A stretch of 34,069 bases of DNA from Candidatus Poribacteria bacterium (GTDB taxonomy: Bacteria > Poribacteria > WGA-4E > JAJRTO01): contig JAJRTO010000253.1 in assembly GCA_024278235.1 (NCBI GenBank), forward strand, positions 1 to 34,069, written 5' to 3'. The stretch's first letter is position 1, and each line of letters begins with the position of its first letter. The notes under the pieces are model-generated. The model ran no database searches and was not told the origin of the DNA. It saw nothing but the letters and a program-made list of their open reading frames with translations. A program made the translations under genes and the position numbers. Positions 11,301-19,672 of this stretch are shown here, piece after piece.

Positions 11301-14300
11301 GGGCGAATCTACTGTCGAACTTACAGCCTCCGCTGAGCGTTGCATCCACTCGATGATGCCGCGTAAGGTCTTGACGCTTGCCAGTCCTTCCATATCCAAC
11401 TCATCACTGGAAATGTCAGTGACTTCCTGGAAACTACTGAGAATCTCGATGCGCTTGATCGAATCGATACCCAGCTCAGCCTCCAAATCCAAATCCATGC
11501 CAAGCATCTCAACGGGATAACCTGTTCGTTCACTGACAACCTGAAGAAGATGAGAAGTCCATACTTCGACATCGATCCGATCTTCTTTTACAGGAACATC
11601 AGTTGGAGTCGCCGCTTCAGGGGTTTCCACTGACGACGGCTGTGTTTCTGAGGATGTGGCTGAGTCACGGATGGGTTCTAGAACTATCTGTTGAGTATCC
11701 GGGATAAAGGTGGTCTGCTCCTCTCTTTGAGAGAGAGAGGCATCCTGCGATACCTGGTGGATCTGTGATTGTACCGCTGCAGATCCCTGATTGGCCTGGA
11801 GATAAGCAAGCATGACATTTCGTTGAGTGTCCAAGAAACGGTTCATCACCTGTTGAAACTGGCCGATAATCTGAGCTGTACCACTACCGTTTCCCTGAGC
11901 AGATGCAACCGTCGGCACACTGTGTGCGCTGGTAGGTGGTATCTGCTGAGGTTGTACCTGAGATTTGGCTGATGGTTGCGAATTCATGCCAGTCTGAGAC
12001 TTCGTTGCTGAGGGCTCAGACCCGGATGGCGCATGCGTCGTAGATATCATCGTCTGGTTCCGCTGTTCGCCTGTGGTGTCTTGGTTGGTGGTCAGCGTAT
12101 CCTGTTGTTTCATCTCCGGTTGCTGTTTCACAGCCGGCTGTTTTTTCGTGGTTGGTGTATTCACTTCTGAGATCGGTTTGGAACGCGTGCCATTCACCAG
12201 CCAGGAGGCAGAAGATGGCTCTCGTATAGCAGCAACTTGAGAGAGTGTCTGTACCTGGCGGCCTTCGTAGAACCGATCTAGTTGCACAGGCATCCCATGC
12301 GATGCCAACTGTCCGAGCAGGTGGTGCAATTGGGTCAGCCCATGTCGCTTGGGTTGATCGGATGTAAGCACAAGTTTAGGGAGGTCTGCGAGTATCTTGT
12401 CGGCAAGTCCCGTAAGCACGTTCCGAGGGCCAACTTCAACAAATATCCGGGCTCCGGCCGCATACATTTGTTCAATTTCCTGGACAAACTCGACCGGATT
12501 CACCAGATGCTCCACCAACCGCTCAGCAATTGCATCGGGTGTTTCCGGATACATTTCAGCCGTTGTGTTTGAGAAAACCGGAATTCGAGGCGAACGGATC
12601 TCGATCTGATTCAGAAAATCTGCCAGTTGATCGCAGGCGGGTGTTACAATCTCCGAATGGAAGGCACACGCTACAGGAAGAAGAGTTGCACGCCTTCCCT
12701 GAGCTTTGAAACGATCGACAGCTTCCTCAATACTCTTCTGAGGGCCACTGATGATCGTCTGGGTAGGAGCGTTGAGGTTGGCGATCACAACCCCGTCAAT
12801 ACCACGGATGACATCTTCCACCTGCTCTCTGCCACCCTCAACCGCAGCCATTGTCCCCGGCTCGCTCCCAGCACCCTCCACGATATATCGGCCTCGCGCT
12901 TCAGAGAGAGCGAGCAATGTCTCAAAGTCAAAACACCCGGAAGCACAAAGCGCCGCAAATTCTCCGTAGCTATGGCCCGCCATCATATCAGCATCAACTC
13001 CGAGCGAGCGTAGCAGGTAGTACATTGCCATATCCACGACCCCGATGGCTGGCTGGGCAACGTTTGTCTGCGTGAGTTCGCGCCGCTGAGCCTGGGCATC
13101 TTCCTCTGTAAAGGTTGGGATAGGAAAGACATAGGAACTGAGGGGCTTGGGAAGTTTGCCCATGAGCACGTCATCGGCTTGTTCAAACAGTTCTCGTATC
13201 TCTGGAAACAGGATCGTGAGATCCTTGAGCATATTCACATATTGAGAGCCTTGTCCGGGGAACAGAAAGGCGATCTTGCTTCCATACGCCATAGGCTCCG
13301 GAGAGAAGTAGACCCCTTGAGGATCGTTGATATTCGTGGTCTGTGGGTCTACCAGAAGCTCCTTCGTGCGTTCTAGTTTCTGAGCGAGATCTTCCACCGA
13401 ATTCGCCACAAGTGACAAAGTGACGTCTTGATCTGTCAGTTCAGATTGTGCCATCCGATGAACCGTGTAGGCCAGGTCTTTAAGTTCAATCTCCGGATTC
13501 TTGTGGATCCAGTTCTGAACTTCCTCAATTGCCGTAACGATCTTCTGTCGGGATTCACGGCGTATCAGAAACAGTTCCGTAGGCCAGTGGGATATTGCGA
13601 TTTCACGTGTGTCGATGTATCCATCCGAATACTCTTCGAGAACCACGTGGAAGTTGGTGCCGCCAAAACCAAACGCACTGACGCCTGCCCGGCGCGGTGT
13701 ACCGTTGCCAACGATCCACGGCCTTGCCTCCGTATTGACATAAAGCGGACTCTCTGGAAAATTGATCTTGGGGTTGGGTGAGATGACACCAAGCGTTGGT
13801 GGAAGCGTTTTATGGTGCAGCGCCATTGCTGTCTTGATAAGTCCTGCGATGCCGGCGCTACACTTGGTATGTCCGATCATTGTCTTGACCGAACCGATAG
13901 CACAGGATTGGCGAGGCGCTCCAGCTTCGTTGAGAACGCGTTTCAGTGATTCTGCTTCGGCCAGATCCCCCACCGCTGTTCCTGTACCATGAGCCTCAAA
14001 GAGTTGAACGGTATCCGGGGAAAAACCTGCTTTATGATAAGCCCGTTCCAGCGCGAGCACTTGTCCTGCAGGACGCGGGGCTGTTAAACCTTTGTCCCGT
14101 CCATCACTGGAGCTACCGACAGCCTTGATCACAGCATAGATGCGATCTCCGTCGCGTTCTGCATCCTCCAGGCGTTTCAGGACAGCAGCAGCAACACCTT
14201 CGCCGATCACGATGCCATCACTTGTTTCATCGAAGGTTCGCGGCTCGCCGGTCGGCGAGAGTGCCATCGTTTTGCTGAAGCACATAAAAGCATAAGGACT

Positions 14301-17084
14301 CTGCATCGTATCCGCTCCACCCACGATGACCATGTCAGATTCTCTCGTGTCCAGCTCGCGTACAGCAAGCGCAATAGCGGCCATCGAGGATGCGCACGCA
14401 GCATCTACGGTGAAATTGGTGCCCCCCAGATCCAAACGATTGGATATCCGACCGGAGATAACATTTAGCAAGATACCTGGGAAAGAATCTTCTGTCCACT
14501 CAGGTAAAATCCCATCCAGTTGCTCAATGAGATCATCCGCCTGCGAAGGGTTCCTACCTGCACGCTCCATGTAGTGTGGCAACAGTGCCCGGAAACCATA
14601 TCCCAGTCCAACATCTCCCGCGCCTCCACCTGCACCAAAGAAAACCGAAGTTCGCTCACGTGGAAAATGACGGTTGATGTATCCCGCATCTTCAAGCGCG
14701 GTATTGGCTACTTCCAGCGCGAGGAGCTGCATCGGCTCGATCGATGCCAACGAGTTCGGAGGCATGCCATACTTCGTGGGGTCAAACACGATATCATTGA
14801 GGAATGCTCCCCATCTGGAGTATGCCTTATCACGCGTCTTCGGGTCAGGGTCATAGTAAAGTTCCCAGTTCCATCGCTCTTTAGGCACTTCTATGATAGC
14901 GTAGACTTTATTGACGATGTTCTCCCAATAAGTATGAAGATCAAGGGCCTTGGGAAAGAGGTTTGCCATCCCAATGATCGCGATATCAGATGGGCGTGTT
15001 TCTTCATGCAGCGTGACTGGTTGCCGGGATGTTCCCCATTCAGCTTTGAGTCTCTGGGTGCTACCTAACGCAATATCCTGATGCAATTGCTCGATGGTAC
15101 AGACCTCGTCACGCATGATCGCCACTTGGCCAATCATATACATTCCCTGATTTTTTTGCACATCTTCAGGAACAGCAGTAAATCTTGGCGCATCAGGATC
15201 CTTGCCATAGTCAGGATGGCGTGTAATTCCTTTGGAGGCCATTCGTAATCGACCGAGATTCAGTTCTTCCAGTTCATATCGGATCTCTTCTGCTGATTTG
15301 CCCTCCCGGTAGAGCCGTTGTTGTTCTTGCATAAAAAAGTCCACATAAGGGGTCTTGGCACACCGGGAAGCATGTCCGGCTCCTGTTTCGAGTAGAACAG
15401 TCTGCTTACACTTGATGATTTCATCCTGGAAACTCTTGGCAATAGCTCCGGTAGCAACAGCTTCTTCGGTAAACAAATAGCTCGTTCCAAGCAAAGTACC
15501 AAGACGCACTCCCTGTTCTGCTAGTGGTGCCGCCATTGCTGCTACCATCGAAGCGGACAAGGCGTCATGGATCCCCCCCGCAAAAAGAATGTGTAATTCG
15601 GAGGGATCAGCCGCTGATTTGAGATAATCGATAAGCACATCGATCATACTCTCCCACAGGATGAAGCTGGCGCGTGGGCCCACATGGCCACCGCATTCAC
15701 GTCCCTCAAAGACGAAACGACGTACTCCTTGTTTGAGGAACATCTCCAGTAACCCGGGTGAAGGAACATGCAAATAGGTGGGAATCCCTTTCTCTTCAAG
15801 CGTCTGTGCCTGATCAGGACGGCCCCCTGCTATGAGAGCGAACGGTGGTCTATAGGCAAGAATAGCCTCAAGTTGCTCCTGACGCAACTCGATCGGGACG
15901 AATCCGAGGATACCAACTCCCCACGGCTGCTCCCCCAGCAGTTTCTGAGTTTCTTCAAGCAGATCCCGGGCATCCTCCCCCTTCAACAAGGCAAGGGCAA
16001 CGAAAGGTAGTCCTCCGCTATCCGCAACCGACTTGGCGAAGGCAGGAACATCGCTGACACGCGTCATGGGGCCCTGGACAACAGGGTAACGGAGACCATG
16101 AGCCTGAGCCAAAGGCGAATCCTCGTCAAAGGGAACCATTCCGCCCGCCAGTTCGCAGTGTCTTTCACTTGACTGCCGAATGGCATCAACAATTCCACCA
16201 ACAGTAACGAATTGCTCTGCCAACCTTGAGGCAAATGAAGCATCCTGGCCCAGCGGCAGGATATTCTCCTTGACGGAATGCCATCCAACGGACGAATAGA
16301 CCAGTGAACGCCACTGATCCAGCGTCTCCTCAGAAGAATGCGTTCCTGTGAACAAGCGCACTTCCTCCTCGTGCAGCGATTCGACAGCAAGACAATCAGG
16401 GCGTGAGAACATCCGATAACGTTCTCCTAAGAGACCTCCTAAGCAGATCGTCTCACTTCCATCCGTCAAGGCAATTCTGTTCCGGATGATATCAGGCAGA
16501 TTCGATTCTTTCGCGAGAGCCACCTGCACATCCAGCATCACTCCAGCCGCACCTGCCATGCGACACGCTGCTGCCGTATGCAGACCAATGCCACCATGAA
16601 CCCATATGGGGGTTGAGAGTTCGTGAACATATTGCTGAAGCAGGATAAAAGCGGTGTCTTCTCCCACTCGCCCACCGGCTTCGTGTCCTTTTGCGATCAC
16701 GCCATCTACACCGATTTGCTCGCCATGTCGGGCCTGTTCAACACATGACGTTTCCAGATAAACTGTTCGTCCTTGTTCTCGCAGGATATTCGTGAGAGGC
16801 AGGATGGAGGGCTCATGATAGGTTAAGACAACGTACTTCAGATCAGGAGGAAGTTCTAAAAGCAATGCATCGAGGGACTCTTTTGAGTTGTGACTATTTA
16901 ACTTGACTCCATAATCACCCTTGGCAAACCGGCCGAGCTTCTGAACGGCCTCTAATGCGACCTGGGTATCCTGCGTATATTCGAGGTCCAATATACCAAC
17001 CGCACCTGCGCGGCTAGCAGCAATCGCAGTGGCCGGATCTACAAAACCTGGAAGAGTAGACACAACAATTTGAAATACTTTCAT
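8355..17084 (-). CDS. Type I PKS / PUFA-like synthase: NMO-NMO-KS-AT-ACP-ACP-KR-DH
   Basis: This 2909-aa megasynthase opens with two TIM-barrel nitronate-monooxygenase/PfaD-like flavin domains (about 1-290 with G-H-E-A-G-G at H134; about 325-620 with C-G-G-H-V-G at H467). These are the expected enoyl reductase. The ketosynthase (about 700-1140) has C897, H1032 and H1072. The acyltransferase (about 1270-1570) has G-Q-G-S-Q, S1372 in G-H-S-Y-G-E-F, and an A-F-H-S segment suggesting malonyl use. A Gln/Thr/Ser-rich linker carries an F-L-x-x-Q motif at 1747-1762. Two ACPs have S1875 and S1996. A two-part ketoreductase (about 2050-2560) has T-G-G-A-R-G from T2319 and Y2508. A C-terminal dehydratase has H2659 in HxxxGxxxxP and D2823. 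An AGGGTGA ribosome site precedes the ATG. The set matches PfaA plus PfaD of PUFA synthases in one chain; the product is unknown. Confidence 0.95.
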   Translation of the reverse strand: MKVFQIVVSTLPGFVDPATAIAASRAGAVGILDLEYTQDTQVALEAVQKLGRFAKGDYGVKLNSHNSKESLDALLLELPPDLKYVVLTYHEPSILPLTNILREQGRTVYLETSCVEQARHGEQIGVDGVIAKGHEAGGRVGEDTAFILLQQYVHELSTPIWVHGGIGLHTAAACRMAGAAGVMLDVQVALAKESNLPDIIRNRIALTDGSETICLGGLLGERYRMFSRPDCLAVESLHEEEVRLFTGTHSSEETLDQWRSLVYSSVGWHSVKENILPLGQDASFASRLAEQFVTVGGIVDAIRQSSERHCELAGGMVPFDEDSPLAQAHGLRYPVVQGPMTRVSDVPAFAKSVADSGGLPFVALALLKGEDARDLLEETQKLLGEQPWGVGILGFVPIELRQEQLEAILAYRPPFALIAGGRPDQAQTLEEKGIPTYLHVPSPGLLEMFLKQGVRRFVFEGRECGGHVGPRASFILWESMIDVLIDYLKSAADPSELHILFAGGIHDALSASMVAAMAAPLAEQGVRLGTLLGTSYLFTEEAVATGAIAKSFQDEIIKCKQTVLLETGAGHASRCAKTPYVDFFMQEQQRLYREGKSAEEIRYELEELNLGRLRMASKGITRHPDYGKDPDAPRFTAVPEDVQKNQGMYMIGQVAIMRDEVCTIEQLHQDIALGSTQRLKAEWGTSRQPVTLHEETRPSDIAIIGMANLFPKALDLHTYWENIVNKVYAIIEVPKERWNWELYYDPDPKTRDKAYSRWGAFLNDIVFDPTKYGMPPNSLASIEPMQLLALEVANTALEDAGYINRHFPRERTSVFFGAGGGAGDVGLGYGFRALLPHYMERAGRNPSQADDLIEQLDGILPEWTEDSFPGILLNVISGRISNRLDLGGTNFTVDAACASSMAAIALAVRELDTRESDMVIVGGADTMQSPYAFMCFSKTMALSPTGEPRTFDETSDGIVIGEGVAAAVLKRLEDAERDGDRIYAVIKAVGSSSDGRDKGLTAPRPAGQVLALERAYHKAGFSPDTVQLFEAHGTGTAVGDLAEAESLKRVLNEAGAPRQSCAIGSVKTMIGHTKCSAGIAGLIKTAMALHHKTLPPTLGVISPNPKINFPESPLYVNTEARPWIVGNGTPRRAGVSAFGFGGTNFHVVLEEYSDGYIDTREIAISHWPTELFLIRRESRQKIVTAIEEVQNWIHKNPEIELKDLAYTVHRMAQSELTDQDVTLSLVANSVEDLAQKLERTKELLVDPQTTNINDPQGVYFSPEPMAYGSKIAFLFPGQGSQYVNMLKDLTILFPEIRELFEQADDVLMGKLPKPLSSYVFPIPTFTEEDAQAQRRELTQTNVAQPAIGVVDMAMYYLLRSLGVDADMMAGHSYGEFAALCASGCFDFETLLALSEARGRYIVEGAGSEPGTMAAVEGGREQVEDVIRGIDGVVIANLNAPTQTIISGPQKSIEEAVDRFKAQGRRATLLPVACAFHSEIVTPACDQLADFLNQIEIRSPRIPVFSNTTAEMYPETPDAIAERLVEHLVNPVEFVQEIEQMYAAGARIFVEVGPRNVLTGLADKILADLPKLVLTSDQPKRHGLTQLHHLLGQLASHGMPVQLDRFYEGRQVQTLSQVAAIREPSSASWLVNGTRSKPISEVNTPTTKKQPAVKQQPEMKQQDTLTTNQDTTGEQRNQTMISTTHAPSGSEPSATKSQTGMNSQPSAKSQVQPQQIPPTSAHSVPTVASAQGNGSGTAQIIGQFQQVMNRFLDTQRNVMLAYLQANQGSAAVQSQIHQVSQDASLSQREEQTTFIPDTQQIVLEPIRDSATSSETQPSSVETPEAATPTDVPVKEDRIDVEVWTSHLLQVVSERTGYPVEMLGMDLDLEAELGIDSIKRIEILSSFQEVTDISSDELDMEGLASVKTLRGIIEWMQRSAEAVSSTVDSPSPTASSVQPPEGDTAGEMATDSELILGGQIDVEVWTSHLLQVVSERTGYPAEMLGMDLDLEADLGIDSIKRIEILSRFQEVTDISGDELDMEGLASVKTLRGIIEWMQRSAEAQSTVITQTVLATVSSAPTMDNTVPRYILARQESPIHPVPGALAEKGTLLITDDEQGCAVRLAEKLRQQGHQVVLARMGAECQAVAAEQYMVDFNSFESISSLAQALQAEGLRVVGIIHLLPLRETPDYASISLPEWRDALRPSVKGLFYLAKAFGQQLNEMASKGGACFLSVSAMGGDFASTSSDASFFPGQGGIAGLTKTIFHEWPNVRVRAIDFCSQMSSEAIADCLLQEILSDDEQVEVGYDSHSRRLQLRPVETPLGMNENMLEIDHSSVLLVTGGARGITAEVARELAKHYQPTLLLVGRSPLPASEEPEEFASLSTPQEIKARLIAQMRESGQKLVPAEVEKKYIRLCKDREIRENLQALKSAGARIHYFSVDVCDEDAFGQFIDEIYETYGTIDGVIHGAGIIEDKLIRDKTPDSFDRVFDTKVESAFILSRKLRSDSLKFLVFFSSVAGRFGNRGQGDYAAANEIYGKLALWLDKRWSARVVSIIWGPWEASGSTDGMVSPELQKQFAQYGIQLVPRSVGPHKMIEELRFGSKGDVEVILGGGGWETALRRRRSTPSPDMDLSVRTARGRRLGEPVLLTNGKTRITHRSSEYIEIIRELDTTYDRYLRDHVLDGTPVMPMAMALELSAQAAILGWPDRDLTGVRNMRLLQGITVRNGAQPICIGAQSQSNRLLSVKISDPGEEDRVHYQAEIEWENHASRSYAPLKIVQSQPLPMTIKDAYRQWLFHGPLFQGIREVEAIGTNGVIAVLATSSPEGYIDSPVQGSWLIDPLIVDSGLQLLILWARTYRDMTPLPSQFARYNRISPIQEQQVRCEVHIRPETSKYLIHADIAFLNQQGQLLGLLEDMQVTCSRALNRLSEK
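10963..11576 (-). repeat. Near-identical tandem ACP-coding repeat inside synthase 1
   Basis: Two 251-bp units, 10963-11213 and 11326-11576, lie 363 bp (121 codons) apart. By direct comparison they differ at about eight positions, or roughly 97% identity. Each encodes one carrier domain with the L-G-I-D-S-I-K-R attachment site. The intervening linker of about 37 codons is not repeated. This indicates a recent intragenic duplication or ongoing gene conversion of the ACP. Confidence 0.93.
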
Positions 17085-17460
17085 AAATCACCCTTTGAAT
17101 TGAGCGCGAATCTCCATTAGACTCTTACGGGTTCCGGAGATTACTTTCATGAATCTTCTGCCCTACAGCTACTTCGCTGCAGGCTACCCAAGAGAGACCA
17201 TAAAGACAACTATGAATTGTCCGCTGGGGATATAGGATGGAACATGACTTGGTATCACCTGCTGGCGTTGCAGCAAATACACCATCCTGAACGAAGGAAC
17301 TTATAATCGCACCTTCGAAAGCATGCTTAGTATCATAATTGACAATGCCATCCATTGCAGCAAAGAACCATGATTACACAGTTCCTGTTCAGTAAATCCG
17401 ACAAACAGGACATGAAATATAGTGATAATGCGTCTTAGGAGGGTTAGGACCAGATGGCTG
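17085..17460 (-). other. Long 5' leader of the synthase operon
   Basis: About 370 nt separate the inferred transcription start (near 17454) from the synthase 1 ATG at 17084. Inverted repeats lie at 17383-17389 / 17404-17410 (TCCTGTT / AACAGGA) and at 17162-17168 / 17177-17183 (CCTACAG / CTGCAGG, one G-U pair in RNA). A 76-codon ATG frame at 17125-17355 has no ribosome site and no recognisable family. No known riboswitch class was recognised. A regulatory leader is possible but unproven. Confidence 0.4.
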
Positions 17461-17490
17461 ATTATAACATCCACCACCATTCGATGTCAA
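17461..17490 (-). promoter_or_regulatory. Consensus sigma-70-type promoter for the synthase operon
   Basis: Read on the minus strand, a perfect TTGACA (17490-17485) is followed after 18 bp by a perfect TATAAT (17466-17461). It points at the synthase operon, with an expected start near 17454. Both hexamers match the housekeeping consensus exactly, and it is the strongest promoter-like sequence found in the window. Activity is inferred from sequence only. Confidence 0.7.
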
Positions 17491-17841
17491 TATATGATCG
17501 GGCAAGCTATCCTCGCGAAATTGAAATATACAGGGCTGTATGATATAGTGTCCAAAATCTGCAATTTTATCAGACTTTGTCGTAAGTGTCGAAGGTGTTT
17601 GCAATAATCATACCGATTCGGAGGCGAAACGCATGAATTGGAACCAGAGTTCCAGTCTGTATTTTCGTTTCTGAGCATCATACCTCACTTGGGAAAATCG
17701 CCTCAGAATCTTGAATTGATCCGCTATTGTGTGTCTTTTGCCCCGTGAAGATGCATTTTGGCACATCCCGCGTATGGTTTGCACAATGATGCCGAATGAG
17801 AAGTGGAGGCACGAGGAGATCGGGGTTGGGCTCTCTGAAGT
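17491..17841. other. Non-coding spacer downstream of the HD-GYP gene
   Basis: About 350 bp between the HD-GYP gene end and the synthase promoter hold only short frames without ribosome sites or family resemblance. No clear terminator with a U-tract was seen after the HD-GYP stop, so read-through toward the synthase operon cannot be excluded. Confidence 0.4.
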
Positions 17842-19227
17842 CTAGACAATTCCCAGAAGTCCGGGAGGCTTCTGAGGCTCGTAGACAGAGACCTGATCAT
17901 GGAGGGAGAATTTCTTACTAGAGGTTTGAAGTCTGTCAATGATAAGTTCTGTAAGTACAGTGCCTTGAGAAACGAGGGTTGTTCCTGAGGGTGCTGTAAT
18001 GGATCGGGCAAGTTTCATCCCGGGTTTCAACTCCTTTAGATTCACAGAACGTACTTGCATCCTGGGTTTGGAAACGGTGGAATATTCATGATACTGGTAG
18101 CTCCCGTACGTTTTAGAGGTGCTGTGTCTATCTCCCCCATCTTCATGGATATCTCCCACCTTCTCGTCTGCATTGTCAGGTACGGATCCAATCACCTGCA
18201 GGAAAGCGTGAACCAACTGGGGGTCAAATTGTCTACCGCGCATCTTCCGTAAGTGCCTGATCGCTTGATCTTCAGAGAGTGATTGCTCGGGATCACGCTT
18301 AAAACGCATGGCATCATAAGCATTTGCAATCGCGAGGAGACGAGCCTCATATGGAATTTCTTCTCCTTTCAGTCCATCTGGAAAACCAGAACCGTCATAA
18401 TATTCATGCTGAGCACGGATGATCTTGCCTACGCTATCCAGACGTTTGATGGACTGGAGTACCTGCTGCCCATACTCCGGGCTTTGCTTGATCAAATCAA
18501 AATCCTCGGTCGAAATATGCACGCGATTTTTCCGCATGAGGTCCGGAGAAATACCGACGAGCCCAATATCGTGCAATAAAGCACTCATTTCAATGGTACG
18601 TACCTGTTCCTCTGGAAGATCGAAATGTTTCGCCAGTGTAATGGATAGAGCCGCCACACGTTTCACGTGTGCTCCAAGGAATGGCTCATACAATTCAATC
18701 AACCCAATAAATACACGGATCGCATCATAGAAACTCTTCATGAGTTCCTGATGAAGCCGCCTCAAGTGTTTGTGCTGTTGCTTGAGCTGATGTGTTCGTT
18801 CCTCGACTTTTTTCTCCAGGTTCTTCCGATATTCTCGGTTCTGAATCACCAGTTTCCGATGGTCCAGCGCGCGCTGAATAGTCAATACGAGTTTATCGAG
18901 ATCAAACGGCTTGAGAATATAGTCAAAAGCTCCCTGTCTCATTGACGATATGGCCGTTTCCGCCTCCGATACCCCTGTTAGCATAACCACCATCATATCA
19001 GGATATATGCCCCGGACTTTTTGCAAGAGTTCGACACCATTCATGCCCGGCATCCGGATATCAGTGATCATCAAAGCAAATGGCTGAGTATGCAATATCT
19101 TAAGTGCATCTTCTGCATTTGAGGCAGTGACACAACTGTAACCGGCATGGGTGAGCTTCCTGCGGATCACCTCTGTGATAGGTAACTCATCATCGACCGC
19201 TAAGATTGATTTGGTGATATCGCTCAT
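17842..19227 (-). CDS. Response regulator with HD-GYP-type phosphodiesterase domain
   Basis: The start is placed at the ATG at 19227, which has AAGGAG 8 nt upstream; a longer frame to 19314 lacks this. The protein is about 461 aa. The receiver domain (about 7-125) carries acidic D12/D13, phospho-acceptor D56 (T-D-I-R-M-P-G) and the K-P-F lysine. A basic coiled-coil linker (about 130-185) leads to an HD domain with H219/D220. An H-E-Y-Y-D-G-S-G-F-P-D-G segment has G281-F282-P283 in place of the usual GYP. A C-terminal L-K-P-G-M-K-L-A-R module resembles the small domain often attached to such proteins. By family it hydrolyses cyclic di-GMP under control of a sensor kinase, but no partner kinase is adjacent. 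It lies just upstream of the synthase operon on the same strand; regulation of that operon is not shown. Confidence 0.9.
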   Translation of the reverse strand: MSDITKSILAVDDELPITEVIRRKLTHAGYSCVTASNAEDALKILHTQPFALMITDIRMPGMNGVELLQKVRGIYPDMMVVMLTGVSEAETAISSMRQGAFDYILKPFDLDKLVLTIQRALDHRKLVIQNREYRKNLEKKVEERTHQLKQQHKHLRRLHQELMKSFYDAIRVFIGLIELYEPFLGAHVKRVAALSITLAKHFDLPEEQVRTIEMSALLHDIGLVGISPDLMRKNRVHISTEDFDLIKQSPEYGQQVLQSIKRLDSVGKIIRAQHEYYDGSGFPDGLKGEEIPYEARLLAIANAYDAMRFKRDPEQSLSEDQAIRHLRKMRGRQFDPQLVHAFLQVIGSVPDNADEKVGDIHEDGGDRHSTSKTYGSYQYHEYSTVSKPRMQVRSVNLKELKPGMKLARSITAPSGTTLVSQGTVLTELIIDRLQTSSKKFSLHDQVSVYEPQKPPGLLGIV

Positions 19228-19672
19228 AGAATTGGCTCCTTGGAACCTCCAGCAGCATTCATCGGTTCGTTTGGTAACAGTCCGATTGTCGACAATTCCG
19301 CCCCCGTCTATCAAAGGGTGACCCGGGATGAATGATGATAGGATAGAACTTCAGTCGTTCATCCCAGGTCAGCTTCATGGACCACCAAATGTAACGTTGA
19401 ACTGTCACATTCCAACTCAGAATCTATACAAGGTGATCCACAAAAGCAATTTGTGTGCCATGTATGGGCGAAAGGGAAGATCGTTCTGTGGAAGTCGGGG
19501 GAGATGAATATGTATGATGGGAGGTGGCTAGAACACTGCCTATAATTTGCAGTCTGCTATTAGATTAAATTGTCAGGTCAGTCGGACAAGATGACCGGGC
19601 AGGTGGACAAGATGACCGACAGCATAGATCGTACTCTATACACGCACCATTTTGGGGATCTGTAGTGCCCTA
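19228..19672. other. Intergenic spacer between the two minus-strand regulators
   Basis: No gene is supported here. The stretch contains the ribosome site of the HD-GYP gene at its left end and, at 19571-19621, a repeat-bearing segment that may be an insertion-sequence end. No convincing minus-strand promoter was identified. Confidence 0.4.
19571..19621. repeat. Direct repeats in a TGTC...GACA segment, possible IS end relic
   Basis: The 14-mer GGACAAGATGACCG occurs at 19584-19597 and again at 19605-19618, with a 21-bp period. The segment is bounded by TGTC at 19571 and GACA at 19618-19621. Multiple short repeats next to TGT...ACA ends recall the termini of IS21-like elements. No transposase gene or second end is present, so this would be a solo end or remnant. 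The family assignment is inference. Confidence 0.4.

Noticed and set aside
2869-17084. Sup-type (sponge symbiont ubiquitous) PKS
   Set aside because: No methyltransferase domain, and the NMO-type ER, tandem ACPs and fused PPTase fit a PUFA-like synthase instead.
17125-17355. 76-codon minus-strand frame in the leader of the synthase operon
   Set aside because: No ribosome site, a stop just upstream of the ATG, no recognisable family; kept only as a remark on the leader.
17389-17681. Short overlapping frames on both strands near the synthase promoter
   Set aside because: They overlap the promoter and each other, lack ribosome sites and have no plausible composition.
17751-17790. Sigma-54 promoter starting at the TGGCAC near 17759
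   Set aside because: No TTGC element at the required spacing, and no gene suitably downstream on that strand.
19571-19621. CRISPR-like repeat
   Set aside because: Only two 14-bp copies with a 7-bp spacer; far too short and too few for an array.
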